NCBI GenBank assembly: GCA_017430535.1
Contig: JAFRMR010000026.1
Span: 216,331-280,330, forward strand
From: Clostridia bacterium
GTDB taxonomy: Bacteria; Bacillota; Clostridia; Oscillospirales; Acutalibacteraceae
Length of the DNA stretch: 64,000 bases
Reading direction: 5' to 3'
The notes beneath the pieces are model-generated. The model was not told where the DNA came from, did not search any database, and saw nothing but the letters and a program-made list of their open reading frames with translations. The translations under genes were made by a program, and so were the position numbers. This document shows positions 24,951 to 34,442 of the stretch, in pieces; the stretch's first letter is position 1, and each line of letters begins with the position of its first letter.

Positions 24951-25570
24951 TAAACCGCCTCCGTTTCGCAAAAAGCTTTCAGAATTCTCAGGCCCGTTTC
25001 TCCGCTTTTTTCCGGATGAAACTGGCAGCCGTAAACATTTCCTTTGGCAACCGCCGCCGTAAGGGGAGCGCCGTATTCTGTTACGGCCGCAACGGAATCA
25101 TCGCAGTTTGCCGCATAAAAAGAGTGAACAAAATACACATAGTCACCCTCACGGGAGTATTTGAGAAGGCTGCAGTTTTCCTGAGTGAAATGCAGTGAAT
25201 TCCAGCCGATGTGGGGTATCTTGTAACCGGAGGGGATAACATCCGCTATGGGCCTTATTTCTCCTCTGAGAAGCCCCAGACCGTCAAATTCACCGTATTC
25301 GTAGCTTTTGTCAAAAAGCAGCTGCATTCCGAGGCATATACCCATAAGGGGCTTGCCTTTTGCAACCTGCTCCTTGAGAACCGTATCAAGGCCCGTTGCC
25401 GCCAGTTTCTTTGCGGCATCCTCAAAAGCGCCTACGCCGGGCAGTATTATGTGCTCCGCTTTTTCAAGCTCAAGCGGGTCCGATGTAACCGTTGCCTCTT
25501 CGCCTATGGCGCCGAAGGAGCTTTTAAGGGAAAACAGATTGCCGACTCCGTAGTCAATTATGGCAACCAT
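24950..25570 (-). CDS. hisH: Imidazole glycerol phosphate synthase, glutaminase subunit
   Basis: 206 aa class I amidotransferase. The nucleophile Cys is in GICLGMQLLFDKS and the His-Glu pair in GCQFHPEKSGETG. The N-terminus IIDYGVGNLFSLKSSF is typical. It supplies ammonia to HisF, and hisB ends at its first base. Confidence 0.96.
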   Translation of the reverse strand: MVAIIDYGVGNLFSLKSSFGAIGEEATVTSDPLELEKAEHIILPGVGAFEDAAKKLAATGLDTVLKEQVAKGKPLMGICLGMQLLFDKSYEYGEFDGLGLLRGEIRPIADVIPSGYKIPHIGWNSLHFTQENCSLLKYSREGDYVYFVHSFYAANCDDSVAAVTEYGAPLTAAVAKGNVYGCQFHPEKSGETGLRILKAFCETEAV

Positions 25571-26157
25571 CAGAGAACCCCCTTGGTGGAAGGAATCTCA
25601 TCTGCAAAGTCTTTGTCTATTGCAACAGCTTCTTTAAGGCAGCGGGCAAAGGATTTGAATGCGCCTTCCGCTATGTGGTGGGCGTTTCTGCCCTCCGGCT
25701 GCCTTATGTGCAGCGAGCAGGGGCAGTTCCGCACAAAGGCGGCAAAAAATTCTTCAATAAGCTCGCTGTCAAATTCACCGATTTTTTCCGTGGGTATATC
25801 AAGGCCGTAAACAAGGCAGCTTCTGCCGGAAATATCTATTGCTGTGAGTATAAGGGCCTCATCCATGGGTATTATCGCGCTGCCGTAACGCACAATACCC
25901 TTTTTATCGCCCAGGGCCTGAGCGAAAGCCGCACCGAGGCAGATGCCTATATCCTCTGCGGAGTGGTGAAAATCAACATCCGTATCGCCCTTGCAGGTTA
26001 TCTCGAGGTCAAATCTGCCGTGCTTTGCAAAAAGGGTAAGCATGTGGTTAAGGAAACCTATGCCCGTGTCAATTTGGCTTTCGCCTTTTCCGTCAAGGTT
26101 AAGGGCAAGGTATATGTCTGTTTCTCCGGTTTTTCTGTTAATGGAAGCTGTTCTCAT
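25570..26157 (-). CDS. hisB: Imidazoleglycerol-phosphate dehydratase
   Basis: 195 aa, monofunctional form without a phosphatase domain. Manganese-site His clusters: DVDFHHSAEDIGICLG and GRNAHHIAEGAFKSFAR; conserved GFLNHMLTLFAKHG. No histidinol-phosphate phosphatase (hisN/hisJ) is visible in the window, so that step is encoded elsewhere. Confidence 0.96.
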   Translation of the reverse strand: MRTASINRKTGETDIYLALNLDGKGESQIDTGIGFLNHMLTLFAKHGRFDLEITCKGDTDVDFHHSAEDIGICLGAAFAQALGDKKGIVRYGSAIIPMDEALILTAIDISGRSCLVYGLDIPTEKIGEFDSELIEEFFAAFVRNCPCSLHIRQPEGRNAHHIAEGAFKSFARCLKEAVAIDKDFADEIPSTKGVL

Positions 26158-26159
26158 TT

Positions 26160-27218
26160 TTATTCCTCCGTTATTTCTTTAAGTGCCTGAATAAGTTTTT
26201 CCATTTCGTAAGCCGTGCCTATGGTTATTCTGTTCCAGTCGCATATTGCCGGCTTTGTGAAGTGCCTTACAAGTATGCCTTTTTCACGAAGGCGGGTGTA
26301 TATGTATTCTCCCGTGTATGCGGGGTGGCGGGCAAATACAAAGTTTGTGTTTGAATCCGGCAGCTCAAAGCCCAGCTTGCGCAGCTCTCTCTGGGTGTAA
26401 GCCCTGTTTTCAATTATTGTTTTGCAGTTTGCCTTCATATAAGCGTCATCCTCTATGGCGCCTATGCCTGCCGCCGCCGTCATACGGTTTACATTATAGG
26501 GGTTTGTGGAAAATTTAACCGTATTCAGGTCTTCAATTATTTCCCTGCCGGCAAAGCCCATGCCCAGCCTTGCCCCTGCAAGGGAGCGGGATTTTGAGAA
26601 AGTCTGGGTAACAAGCAGATTGCTGTAATCATTCACCAGTGAAACCGCGCTTTCATTTCCGAAATCCACATAGGCCTCGTCAATCACCACTATTCCCTGC
26701 GGGTTGCTTTCCGCAATTCTTCTTATATCATCAAGTGATATTTTAAGGGTAGTTGGGGCGTTGGGGTTTGCAAGGAAAATAACTTTGTTAAGGCCCATAT
26801 AGTTCTCAACATTCAGCGTAAAATCACTGTTCAAAGGTATTTCCTCATAGGGTACGCAGTTTACATTCGCAAAAACCGGATAAAAGCCGTAGGTGATATC
26901 CGGGAATACCGCAGGTCTTTCCTTATCGCAGAAAGCGATGAACGCAAGGTTCAGCACCTCATCGGAGCCGTTGGTTACAATAACCTGCTCCGGCTTAAGG
27001 CCGTAATAGCCTGCAACCTTTTCAATAAGCTCCGTGTTGTCCGGGTCCGAATAAAGGTTCAGGTTTTCTGCAGCCCGGGCTGCATAGCTTACAGCTTTTT
27101 CCGAAGGGGGAAAGGGGGATTCATTGGTGTTGAGTTTTATATACTTCTGATTTTTCGGCTGTTCCCCCGGCACATAGGGCTCAAGGGCGGAAAGCTTGCC
27201 GCTTAAATATCTGCTCAT
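26160..27218 (-). CDS. hisC: Histidinol-phosphate aminotransferase
   Basis: 352 aa fold-type I PLP enzyme. KLNTNESPFPPS opens the domain; VTNGSDEVL, FLANPNAPTT, VIDEAYVDFG and the Schiff-base lysine in TQTFSKSRSLAGARLG follow; the C-terminus has GILVRHF. It transaminates imidazole-acetol phosphate with glutamate. Two bases separate it from hisB and none from hisD. Confidence 0.95.
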   Translation of the reverse strand: MSRYLSGKLSALEPYVPGEQPKNQKYIKLNTNESPFPPSEKAVSYAARAAENLNLYSDPDNTELIEKVAGYYGLKPEQVIVTNGSDEVLNLAFIAFCDKERPAVFPDITYGFYPVFANVNCVPYEEIPLNSDFTLNVENYMGLNKVIFLANPNAPTTLKISLDDIRRIAESNPQGIVVIDEAYVDFGNESAVSLVNDYSNLLVTQTFSKSRSLAGARLGMGFAGREIIEDLNTVKFSTNPYNVNRMTAAAGIGAIEDDAYMKANCKTIIENRAYTQRELRKLGFELPDSNTNFVFARHPAYTGEYIYTRLREKGILVRHFTKPAICDWNRITIGTAYEMEKLIQALKEITEE

Positions 27219-28496
27219 TTACTTTTCCTCTGATCTTATTACAGCGCTTTTTGCGTGGCCGGTAAGGCCTTCGAGTGTTGCAAACTTTGCAACATCCTGC
27301 GCCGCTTTATTCAAAGCATCCTTTGTGTAATATGTATACTGTGTCTTCTTTACAAAATCATCAACCGAAAGAGGGCTTGAAAATTTTGCCGTGCCGCCTG
27401 TGGGGAGTGTATGGTTGGGGCCTGCATAATAGTCGCCCAAAGCTTCCGGGCAGTTTCTGCCCATAAAAACGGAGCCAGCGTGCCTGATGGAATCAAGGTA
27501 ATCAAAGGGGTTGTCAAGGCAGAGCTCAAGATGCTCCGGAGCGATGTCGTTTGCAATCTCAATGGCGGCCGTAAGGTTTTCGGCCACTATGATTTTTCCG
27601 TTGTTATCCACAGATACTCTTGCAATTTCCTCTCTGTCAAGCAGAGCAACCTGTTTTTCTATTTCATCCCTTACCTTTTCCGCAAGGTCCATGCTGTCGG
27701 TAACAAGTACGGCGCTGGCATTTTTATCGTGCTCCGCCTGTGAGAGCATATCAGCTGCAACATAAGCCGGGTCCGATTTGCCGTCCGCCACTACCAGTAT
27801 TTCACTGGGGCCTGCAATCATATCTATAGAAACGGTACCGAAAACCTGTTTTTTCGCTTCCGCCACATAGGCGTTGCCGGGGCCCACTATTTTATCAACC
27901 TTGGGTATGCTTTCCGTTCCGTAGGCGAGGGCGGCTATTGCCTGAGCTCCGCCCACTTTGAATATTTTATCTATGCCTGCAACCTTGGCTGCCGCAAGTA
28001 TTGCCGGGTTAACCTTTCCGTCTTTGCCGGGAGGCGTAACCATAACAACCTCTTTTACCCCCGCAATTTTAGCAGGAATTGAATCCATAAGCACGGTGGA
28101 AGGGTAGGCGGCGGTGCCTCCGGGCACATACAGGCCGGCCCTGTCAACGGGTATCACCTTCTGCCCCATAACTATACCCGGCATATCGTTTATTATGAAG
28201 GAGTTTCTAACCTGTTTTTTATGGAACTTTCTTATATTCCGGGCAGATTTTTCAAAAATCTCCATCATATCTTCGCCTGTCAGGCGGCAGGCTTCTTCAA
28301 TCTCTTCCGGGGTTACCGCAAGGGAGGTAAGGTCCGCTTTGTCAAATTTAAGGCAGTATTCAAACAGAGCTTTATCGCCCCTCTGCCTTACATTTGCTAT
28401 TATATCGGCAACAGTGTCCCTTATATCCGGCGTGGTTGTGGAGCGGATAAAAATATCGCTGTGGGATATTTCGCCGTATTTCATTATCCTTATCAT
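27219..28496 (-). CDS. hisD: Histidinol dehydrogenase
   Basis: 425 aa. Family features: VDRAGLYVPGGTAAYPST, VGPGNAYVAEAKKQVFG, DMIAGPSEILVVAD (zinc-site region), DMLSQAEHDKNASAVLV, and the signature NCPEALGDYYAGPNHTLPTG. It oxidises histidinol to histidine with NAD+. The ATG at 28496 has AAAGGA upstream; a second ATG four codons later is less well placed. Confidence 0.95.
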   Translation of the reverse strand: MIRIMKYGEISHSDIFIRSTTTPDIRDTVADIIANVRQRGDKALFEYCLKFDKADLTSLAVTPEEIEEACRLTGEDMMEIFEKSARNIRKFHKKQVRNSFIINDMPGIVMGQKVIPVDRAGLYVPGGTAAYPSTVLMDSIPAKIAGVKEVVMVTPPGKDGKVNPAILAAAKVAGIDKIFKVGGAQAIAALAYGTESIPKVDKIVGPGNAYVAEAKKQVFGTVSIDMIAGPSEILVVADGKSDPAYVAADMLSQAEHDKNASAVLVTDSMDLAEKVRDEIEKQVALLDREEIARVSVDNNGKIIVAENLTAAIEIANDIAPEHLELCLDNPFDYLDSIRHAGSVFMGRNCPEALGDYYAGPNHTLPTGGTAKFSSPLSVDDFVKKTQYTYYTKDALNKAAQDVAKFATLEGLTGHAKSAVIRSEEK

Positions 28497-28498
28497 AC

Positions 28499-29122
28499 TT
28501 ACTGTCCTTTTATCTCAAAAAGTTTTTCGTTTATGGTTTCGATTATTTCACTGTTGAATCTGTAGCTTGATTTGTTTGCAATCAGCCGGGCGCTTATGGG
28601 CACCACGGTTTCAATCACTTCGAGGTTGTTTTCTTTAAGTGTGGTTCCTGTTTCAACTATATCAACTATCACATCGGAAAGCCCCAGAATGGGAGCTATT
28701 TCAATGGAACCGTTCAGGTGGATAATATCAATATCACGGCCCTTTGATGCGTAATACTTGCCTGCTATGTTTGAAAACTTTGTTGCAACTCTCAGGGTTC
28801 TCGAGGGGCTGTCCCTGAATCCTTCCGGGGCTGCAACCGCCATACGGCATTTGCCTATGTCAAGGTCCAGCAGTTCAAATACATCCGGCTCATATTCCAG
28901 CAGTATGTCCTTGCCCGCAACCCCGATATCCGCGGCGCCTCTCTCAACATATATGGCAACATCCGAGGGCTTTACCCAGAAGTATCTTACGTTCTTTTCC
29001 GGTTTTTCAAAAATCAGTTTACGGCTGTTTTCCTTAATGGCAGGGCATTCAAAGCCGGCCTTTTCAAACATATCGTAAACCTTTTCTCCCAGCCTGCCCT
29101 TGGGCAGAGCAATATTAAGCAT
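28499..29122 (-). CDS. hisG: ATP phosphoribosyltransferase, short-form catalytic subunit
   Basis: 207 aa from the ATG at 29122 (GGAGG upstream, overlapping the hisZ stop as TAATG). It starts LNIALPKGRLGEKVYDMFE and has VAGKDILLE and the PRPP loop DIVETGTTLKENNL. It lacks the C-terminal regulatory domain of long HisG, so it needs HisZ, encoded immediately upstream. First step of the pathway and site of histidine feedback. Confidence 0.95.
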   Translation of the reverse strand: MLNIALPKGRLGEKVYDMFEKAGFECPAIKENSRKLIFEKPEKNVRYFWVKPSDVAIYVERGAADIGVAGKDILLEYEPDVFELLDLDIGKCRMAVAAPEGFRDSPSRTLRVATKFSNIAGKYYASKGRDIDIIHLNGSIEIAPILGLSDVIVDIVETGTTLKENNLEVIETVVPISARLIANKSSYRFNSEIIETINEKLFEIKGQ

Positions 29123-30216
29123 TATTCTCCGCCTCCTTCGCACAGGTTTATAATGCGCCTGTATTTAAGCTTACCGGGCTTTGATTTAAGGGCAGTTACG
29201 GTTACTCCCGTATCGGCGGTTTTTTTCACTTTTTCCGAAACAGCGGCAATATCCGTATCCGGGCCGTAAAGAATAACCGTATCAACATCATAATCGCTGT
29301 CGGTTTTTACAAGCCGCTCAACGGTGCCCAGGTAAACCGCAAAGCCTACTGCGCCGTCGCTTCTGCCCATTCTTTTCATAAGGCCGTCATACTGGCCGCC
29401 GGAGAGTACGCTTTCGGGTATTCCCTGCACATATCCTTTGAATACAATACCGTTATAGTATTTGATATCTCCGGAATAGGAAAAGTCAATTTCCGTCATA
29501 TTTTTAAGGGAGGAATGCATTGCCTCAACGGTTTTCTCAAAAGCGTCAATCAGCTTGCAGCCCGGCAGCAGCTTACGCAGCTCGGGGAATACATCCCCGG
29601 CTTTTCCGTGAAGCTTTGCAAGGCCGCAGAGGGCTTCACATCCTTCAGCGGATATATTTTCTTTTTTGCACAGCGCCGTAATGGCATTCACATTTTTTTC
29701 GCCTGTGAGTGAAATAAGCTGCTTCTTTATTTCCGGCTTTCCGGTATAAAGATCAACCGCATAGGAAATAATATCAAGGTTTGATATGCTCAGTATGCTG
29801 TTTTCGGAAATAAGCTTCAGGCTGGAAGCCGCCAGCGAAAGAATCTCCGAAACACAGTAGGCATCAATATCGCCTATGCACTCCACTCCGGTCTGCATAA
29901 TCTCCCTGAAAGTGCGGCTGTTTTTTGAAACACGGTATACATTCTCATTGTAATATACCTTCCGCCTCTCTCCGGGGATGTCCTCTGTATTCTTTATGAT
30001 GGAAAGGGTAACATCCGGCTTCATGGCCATAAGCTTGCCGTTTGTATCGTTAAAGGTGATTATACTGTCCGAAACAAGGAAATCCTTGTTTCTTGAGTAA
30101 AAATCATACTCTTCAAACTTCAGCATCTTATATCTTGAATAACCGTAAGCTTCATAAAGCTCCCTGAGGGAAAACATTATCCGTTCTTCATCATTTACTA
30201 TTTTACTTTTTGCCAT
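29122..30216 (-). CDS. hisZ: ATP phosphoribosyltransferase regulatory subunit
   Basis: 364 aa class II aaRS-like protein related to HisRS without an anticodon-binding domain: YSRYKMLKFEEYDFYSRNKDFL, MKPDVTLSIIKNTED (motif 2-like), FREIMQTGVECIGDIDAY and VLSGGQYDGLMKRMGRSDGAVGFA (motif 3). It forms a hetero-octamer with short HisG and binds histidine for inhibition. It overlaps yerC by 14 nt. Confidence 0.93.
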   Translation of the reverse strand: MAKSKIVNDEERIMFSLRELYEAYGYSRYKMLKFEEYDFYSRNKDFLVSDSIITFNDTNGKLMAMKPDVTLSIIKNTEDIPGERRKVYYNENVYRVSKNSRTFREIMQTGVECIGDIDAYCVSEILSLAASSLKLISENSILSISNLDIISYAVDLYTGKPEIKKQLISLTGEKNVNAITALCKKENISAEGCEALCGLAKLHGKAGDVFPELRKLLPGCKLIDAFEKTVEAMHSSLKNMTEIDFSYSGDIKYYNGIVFKGYVQGIPESVLSGGQYDGLMKRMGRSDGAVGFAVYLGTVERLVKTDSDYDVDTVILYGPDTDIAAVSEKVKKTADTGVTVTALKSKPGKLKYRRIINLCEGGGE

Positions 30217-30496
30217 TGTTATTCAGCCTTTCAATAGCGGCTTTGTATCCGCCGGTTCCGTAGTTGAGGCATTTGCTTACACGGCTTATGGTAGCGGTGC
30301 TTATGCCCACCTCTTTTGATATGGTAAGATAGTTATGCCCTTCGTTCAGGCGGCAGGCGGCCTCAAGCCGCTGAGCCATATCCTTTATTTCCTTAACTGT
30401 GCAAAGGTCTTCAAAAAAGTCGTAGCACTGGTCTGTGGTTTCAAGGCCCATAATTGCCTCAAAAAGGCGGTCGATGGTTTCACTCCTGAAATTCAT
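30203..30496 (-). CDS. yerC: YerC/YecD-type TrpR-superfamily regulator, probable histidine-operon repressor
   Basis: 97 aa, all helical, with a TrpR-like helix-turn-helix: LCTVKEIKDMAQRLEAACRL, then YLTISKEVGISTATISRVSKCLNYG. As first gene of the his operon it fits the described Firmicutes HisR regulators, which repress his genes with histidine as co-repressor; the assignment here is by context. GAGGAGG precedes the ATG. A candidate operator overlaps the promoter at 30518-30554. Confidence 0.88.
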   Translation of the reverse strand: MNFRSETIDRLFEAIMGLETTDQCYDFFEDLCTVKEIKDMAQRLEAACRLNEGHNYLTISKEVGISTATISRVSKCLNYGTGGYKAAIERLNNNGKK

Positions 30497-30517
30497 GAGT
30501 ATTCCTCCTCGTTTATT

Positions 30518-30554
30518 ATGATATCACATTATCACATCATCATACTAAAGTCAA
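30518..30554 (-). promoter_or_regulatory. Histidine operon promoter with candidate operator
   Basis: On the minus strand TTGACT (30554-30549), 17 nt, then a weak TAATGT (30531-30526). A 23-bp element at 30518-30540 with ATGAT/ATCAT ends and two TATCACAT direct repeats overlaps the -10, the place for a repressor such as the product of yerC. Confidence 0.5.
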
Positions 30555-30658
30555 TGAAATCCGTGCTTTTTGTATATTTATCCTGTATATGAAGCCAAAG
30601 TGTGTAAAACTTGTGCAGTTTCACATATATTTAACATATTTTTAATTCCGTATTCTTA

Positions 30659-31582
30659 TCAGCCTTCCATAATATGCATGTTCCTGAGTTCCGGGTTTCT
30701 TATTTTATCCCGTATTTCATAAGCGTGGGGTTCGAGGAAGTTTTCCGGTGAAGCGGAAAGACTGTTTTCTCTGAAATAATCCGCAAACACACCGCATATT
30801 TCTTCTATTGATTCTGTTTGCCCGGGGTCTGTTTTCTCTGTAACAAGTTTTTCTGTTTTTTCCGCAATATCCGCAAACAGGGTAAGCTCTCTTGCTCCCC
30901 TGAAAACCCACTTATAAAAAGGCGCGTATTTTCCGTTCAGCAGATAAATAAGGGACATTGTGCTTTTCGCAAACTCATCAAGTGCAAGGGCGGCGGCTCC
31001 GGTTTCACCGTGCTTTATGCACCTTTCAAAGTTGTACTGGCCGCTCTGAGCCATGGATATAACCCTTGCGGCAATCTTTTTAAGCCGTACATCTTCCGGC
31101 ATACCGCTTTGTATTCTGTTTCTTATTGCAGTAAAAGTGCCGAGGTCATCCCTGAATACTTCTCCGTTTACCGCGGCGGCAAGGGAGCTTTCCGGGGTAT
31201 AGAGCCACTGCAGGTCGGTTTCCGGCGCTCCCGGGGTACCGGTCAGGGGCAGATAAAAATCAGATATTTTCTTGACCCCGAAATGGCTGCTGCCGTAGGG
31301 CGTTTCTTTGAGCTTTTTATATCCGTCAATCTCATTCGGCAGAGCTGCATAAGCTCTTGAAAGAGAAAAACCGATTTTTTCGTAATCCTCATCCGTCAGC
31401 CACAGGCAGAAGCCCGCTCCCGTATCGTGGTCGCGGCTTGTTTCGTCATCAAAACCGAAACAGTCCGAGCCCGGCCCGGCAATTCCTGCGGCAATGCGGT
31501 TTTCATATTCGCCGAATTCTTTGTGTATCATCTCTGTGCCGAAACGCTCATAGTAAAGCTTGCTCAGCTGTATTCCGTTCAT
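30659..31582 (-). CDS. DUF4037 nucleotidyltransferase-like protein
   Basis: 307 aa from the ATG at 31582 (MNGIQLSKLYYERFG); the frame is open further upstream inside the TPR gene but without a start signal. It has a nucleotidyltransferase-like core: AGIAGPGSDCFGFDDETSRDHDTG (Gly-Ser and Asp-x-Asp), then a helical DUF4037 C-terminus (LKKIAARVISMAQSGQYNFERCI). The nucleotide and acceptor are unknown. The start overlaps the TPR gene end by 35 nt, suggesting joint translation. Confidence 0.8.
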   Translation of the reverse strand: MNGIQLSKLYYERFGTEMIHKEFGEYENRIAAGIAGPGSDCFGFDDETSRDHDTGAGFCLWLTDEDYEKIGFSLSRAYAALPNEIDGYKKLKETPYGSSHFGVKKISDFYLPLTGTPGAPETDLQWLYTPESSLAAAVNGEVFRDDLGTFTAIRNRIQSGMPEDVRLKKIAARVISMAQSGQYNFERCIKHGETGAAALALDEFAKSTMSLIYLLNGKYAPFYKWVFRGARELTLFADIAEKTEKLVTEKTDPGQTESIEEICGVFADYFRENSLSASPENFLEPHAYEIRDKIRNPELRNMHIMEG

Positions 31583-32303
31583 ATCCGTTTTGTGCCCTTT
31601 CTTTAAGAGACTTTTCATCAAATATGCGGCCGAAGAACCCGAAGGAGGGGGCGCATTTTTCACAGGTGAAAGCGTATTTGCCGAAGCCGGAGTAATATGG
31701 ATCATTCAGTATTTCAAAAGCTCTGTCAAGCAGAGAATCAATCTCTTTATCAACCGGGTTGTTATCAAACAGCAGATGGGCAAGGTTTACGCAGGTAACT
31801 GCGGTTTCAAGGCCCAGATCTCTGTCTTTTTCCGTAATGTTCAGGGCTTTTCTGAAATATTGCTCCGCTTTTTCCGCTTCATTTATATCCTGCAGCGCAA
31901 GGGCCATATTATTGCAAAGGCCCGCTATCAGAGGATGGTCGCTTTTAAGCGATGAATAAAGCAGGTTTTCCGCCTTTTCATAGTATGGTATCGCTTCCCG
32001 GCTGTTTCCGAAGGCCTTCATTGTGGTGGCGGCGTTAAGGTAAACCGTGCCGGCGGTAACAGGGGAGGGATTAAGGGAATCCGTAACCGAAAGGGCCTCT
32101 TTTATTGCGGCAAAGCCCTTATCTTTTTCCATAGTCTGCCGGTAAAGCCCTATCATTTCGTTAAGGATTGTCAGGGTTGCGGCAGGGTTGCCCTTTTCCT
32201 CGGCGTATACAGCTTCCAGATACTTTTCCGCGCTGTTCAGGTCTCCGGCATTCAGAAAACCATCCAGTTTTTTTATGAATTTTTCGGCAGAGAATAATTC
32301 CAT
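31548..32303 (-). CDS. Tetratricopeptide-repeat protein
   Basis: 251 aa of helical hairpins. Clear TPR units: GTVYLNAATTMKAFGNSREAIPYYEKAENLL and AGLCNNMALALQDINEAEKAEQYFRKALNI, with weaker ones before and after. Soluble, no signal peptide. It probably scaffolds or serves the DUF4037 protein with which it overlaps. Confidence 0.85.
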   Translation of the reverse strand: MELFSAEKFIKKLDGFLNAGDLNSAEKYLEAVYAEEKGNPAATLTILNEMIGLYRQTMEKDKGFAAIKEALSVTDSLNPSPVTAGTVYLNAATTMKAFGNSREAIPYYEKAENLLYSSLKSDHPLIAGLCNNMALALQDINEAEKAEQYFRKALNITEKDRDLGLETAVTCVNLAHLLFDNNPVDKEIDSLLDRAFEILNDPYYSGFGKYAFTCEKCAPSFGFFGRIFDEKSLKERAQNGYERNTAEQALL

Positions 32304-32385
32304 TACTTTCCTTTCCTCGTTGCAAAATACGCGGCGATATGGTAAAATAAAAAAGTAATATTGTTTCCGGCGCGGAGGTGAATTT

Positions 32386-32970
32386 ATGAAAAACGGTTTC
32401 TACGCAATGATTTCACGCATGAAATATATCAACCGCTGGGCTCTTATGAGAAATGAGCACAGCGAAAATCTGGCTGAGCACTCCTTTGAGGTTTCCGTAA
32501 TAGCTCACGCCCTTACGGTTATCGGCAACAAGCGCTTCGGCAAAAACCTCGATTGCAGCAGAGCCGCACTTCTGGGCCTTTATCACGATGCCCCCGAAAC
32601 CCTTACCGGTGATTTGCCTACCCCCGTCAAGTATTACAGCGATGAAGTCCGGCGGGCTTATAAAACGGTGGAAAATGTTGCCTGCGACAATCTCCTTGAT
32701 ATGCTGCCGCCGGAGTTTTATGATGAGTATAAGCCCCTGTTTACGGCGGAGCCCGGGGATGAGGAACTTTACAGGTATGTCAAGGCGGCGGATAAAATCA
32801 GCGCGCTTATAAAATGCCTTGAAGAAAAGAAAGCCGGCAACAGCGAATTCCGCCTTGCGGGGGAGAGCACCCTTAAAGCCATACACAAGCTTAACCTGCC
32901 GGAAGCGGAGGTCTTCCTTGAGGATTTCCTGCCCGCTTATGAGCTCACACTTGATGAGCTTAAAATGTAA
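32386..32970 (+). CDS. yfbR: 5'-deoxynucleotidase, YfbR-like HD-domain protein
   Basis: 194 aa. HD phosphohydrolase metal ligands: His in ENLAEHSFEVSVIAH, His-Asp in LLGLYHDAPETLTGDLPTP, and Asp in VKAADKISALIKC. YfbR removes phosphate from deoxynucleoside monophosphates. The N-terminal MKYINRWALMRN is typical of the family. GGAGGTGAATTT-ATG start. No partner gene in the same transcript is evident. Confidence 0.9.
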   Translation: MKNGFYAMISRMKYINRWALMRNEHSENLAEHSFEVSVIAHALTVIGNKRFGKNLDCSRAALLGLYHDAPETLTGDLPTPVKYYSDEVRRAYKTVENVACDNLLDMLPPEFYDEYKPLFTAEPGDEELYRYVKAADKISALIKCLEEKKAGNSEFRLAGESTLKAIHKLNLPEAEVFLEDFLPAYELTLDELKM

Positions 32971-33027
32971 ACCAAGGTTCATTATAATATATTATTTTAA
33001 ATATATCAACCGAGCGAGGTGTTTTTA

Positions 33028-34386
33028 TTGAATAAAAAACGAGTTGCGGCACTTGCCGCCGCCTGCCTTGTGGCTGCGGGTCTTCTTTCCTCCTGCGGCA
33101 GGCAGGAAAAGCCGCAGGAAACCTCCTTAACCGAAACCACCACCGCCCCTCCGGATTTTGACAGCTGGAGCAGCGCTTATGAAGAATATATGCTTTCCGT
33201 TGTTGCGGGGGGCGATAACCTTGAGGGCTATAAATATGAGCCGGAGGAGTGCCGGTTTGGTATAATAGATCTTGATAACAGCGGCGTGCCCGAGCTGCTT
33301 ATATCCGAGGGCGAATACCCCGCCTCAAAAGTCAATATCTATATTTATGACGGCTATAATGTCAAATCCGCAGGCTCTGCCGGTTCCGGCGGCGAAATAA
33401 GATACGAGCCGGAAAAAGGCCGCCTTTATTCCTATGAGCTTCTTGAAGATTCTGAGCTTTATCAGGAAACCAGGGTTGCCTATATGTTTACCGGTGATGA
33501 AGTGGTAAAAACCTGGCAGGGTACCACCCGCACAGCCGATGAATCCATTGTGCCTGTCGGTTGCGAAGAAGATTACGGCGATAAGGTCACATATCTTTCC
33601 GGAGAAACCGAAACCGATGCCGCCGAATACCGCCGGCTTTATGAAGAAAACATACCCGCTGATGATGAAACTTTCGGCAGAAACGGCTTTAAGTTTGACA
33701 GGGACAATATTATTTCCGTTTGCGAAAACGGAGTGGTTTCCGCAGGAACAGAGGAAAGCACAGCTGAGCAGAATACAGAGGGATACGCATTTGACGGTGA
33801 AATTGATGCCGCGGCAAGGGATGCTTACAAAAAGGTGCTTACGGATTATTATAATTCTGCCGACAGCACCCCCGAAAGCGTATTCAGCTTTGCATATATT
33901 GACGGTGATGATGTTCCCGAGCTTCTTGTAGCCGAATCCGATTCCCGGTCCTCCGGAGTCAGGATTTATACCTTCGGTGAAGATGGCGCGGTGCTTGCCT
34001 GCACTGCCGGCGAATACGGAGTTGTGGGCTATGCCGAAAAAGAGGGGATTATCCTCAATACCTACTCCGGCTCCGGCGTAACGAGCATCACCGTTTACAA
34101 ACTTGAAAACGGCGCCGCAACCGTAGTATGGGAAGGCACCGAGATAACAAACTATGATGACGGCGGTAACGAAACCGGCAAGGAATATGAAGCCGCCGGA
34201 GTATCCGTTACCAAAGAGGAGTTTGACAGCCAGTACGGTCAGTACAGTGCCTTGAATCTTAAATACAATACCGATGACGGTGAAAAAGGAGCCGATGCTT
34301 ACGGCTACGAGCTTACGGATGAAAATATAGAGGCAGCTCTGGGCACAGCAAGCGAAGAGATTACCGGAGAAATAACTGTTATATAA
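33028..34386 (+). CDS. Lipoprotein with two Asp-rich (EF-hand-like) repeats
   Basis: 452 aa; a TTG at 33028 is preferred because GAGG lies 8 nt before it and the product then starts with a compact signal (NKKRVAALAAACLVAAGLLSSC, lipobox LSSC). Two homologous regions each contain a calcium-loop-like motif: FGIIDLDNSGVPELLISEG near residue 75 and FAYIDGDDVPELLVAESD near 290. A Thr/Glu linker separates them. The family is common among Clostridia but uncharacterised. Confidence 0.82.
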   Translation: MNKKRVAALAAACLVAAGLLSSCGRQEKPQETSLTETTTAPPDFDSWSSAYEEYMLSVVAGGDNLEGYKYEPEECRFGIIDLDNSGVPELLISEGEYPASKVNIYIYDGYNVKSAGSAGSGGEIRYEPEKGRLYSYELLEDSELYQETRVAYMFTGDEVVKTWQGTTRTADESIVPVGCEEDYGDKVTYLSGETETDAAEYRRLYEENIPADDETFGRNGFKFDRDNIISVCENGVVSAGTEESTAEQNTEGYAFDGEIDAAARDAYKKVLTDYYNSADSTPESVFSFAYIDGDDVPELLVAESDSRSSGVRIYTFGEDGAVLACTAGEYGVVGYAEKEGIILNTYSGSGVTSITVYKLENGAATVVWEGTEITNYDDGGNETGKEYEAAGVSVTKEEFDSQYGQYSALNLKYNTDDGEKGADAYGYELTDENIEAALGTASEEITGEITVI

Positions 34387-34401
34387 TCAAAACAAAAGGA
34401 A

Positions 34402-34434
34402 AAGCCACCCGTTTTATCACGGGTGGCTTCTTTC
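34402..34434. terminator. Bidirectional terminator
   Basis: AAGCCACCCG and complement around an 8-nt loop, with CTTTC on the right and TTTTCC on the left strand. It separates the convergent lipoprotein and zinc-ribbon genes. Confidence 0.85.
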
Positions 34435-34442
34435 AGGCTTAA

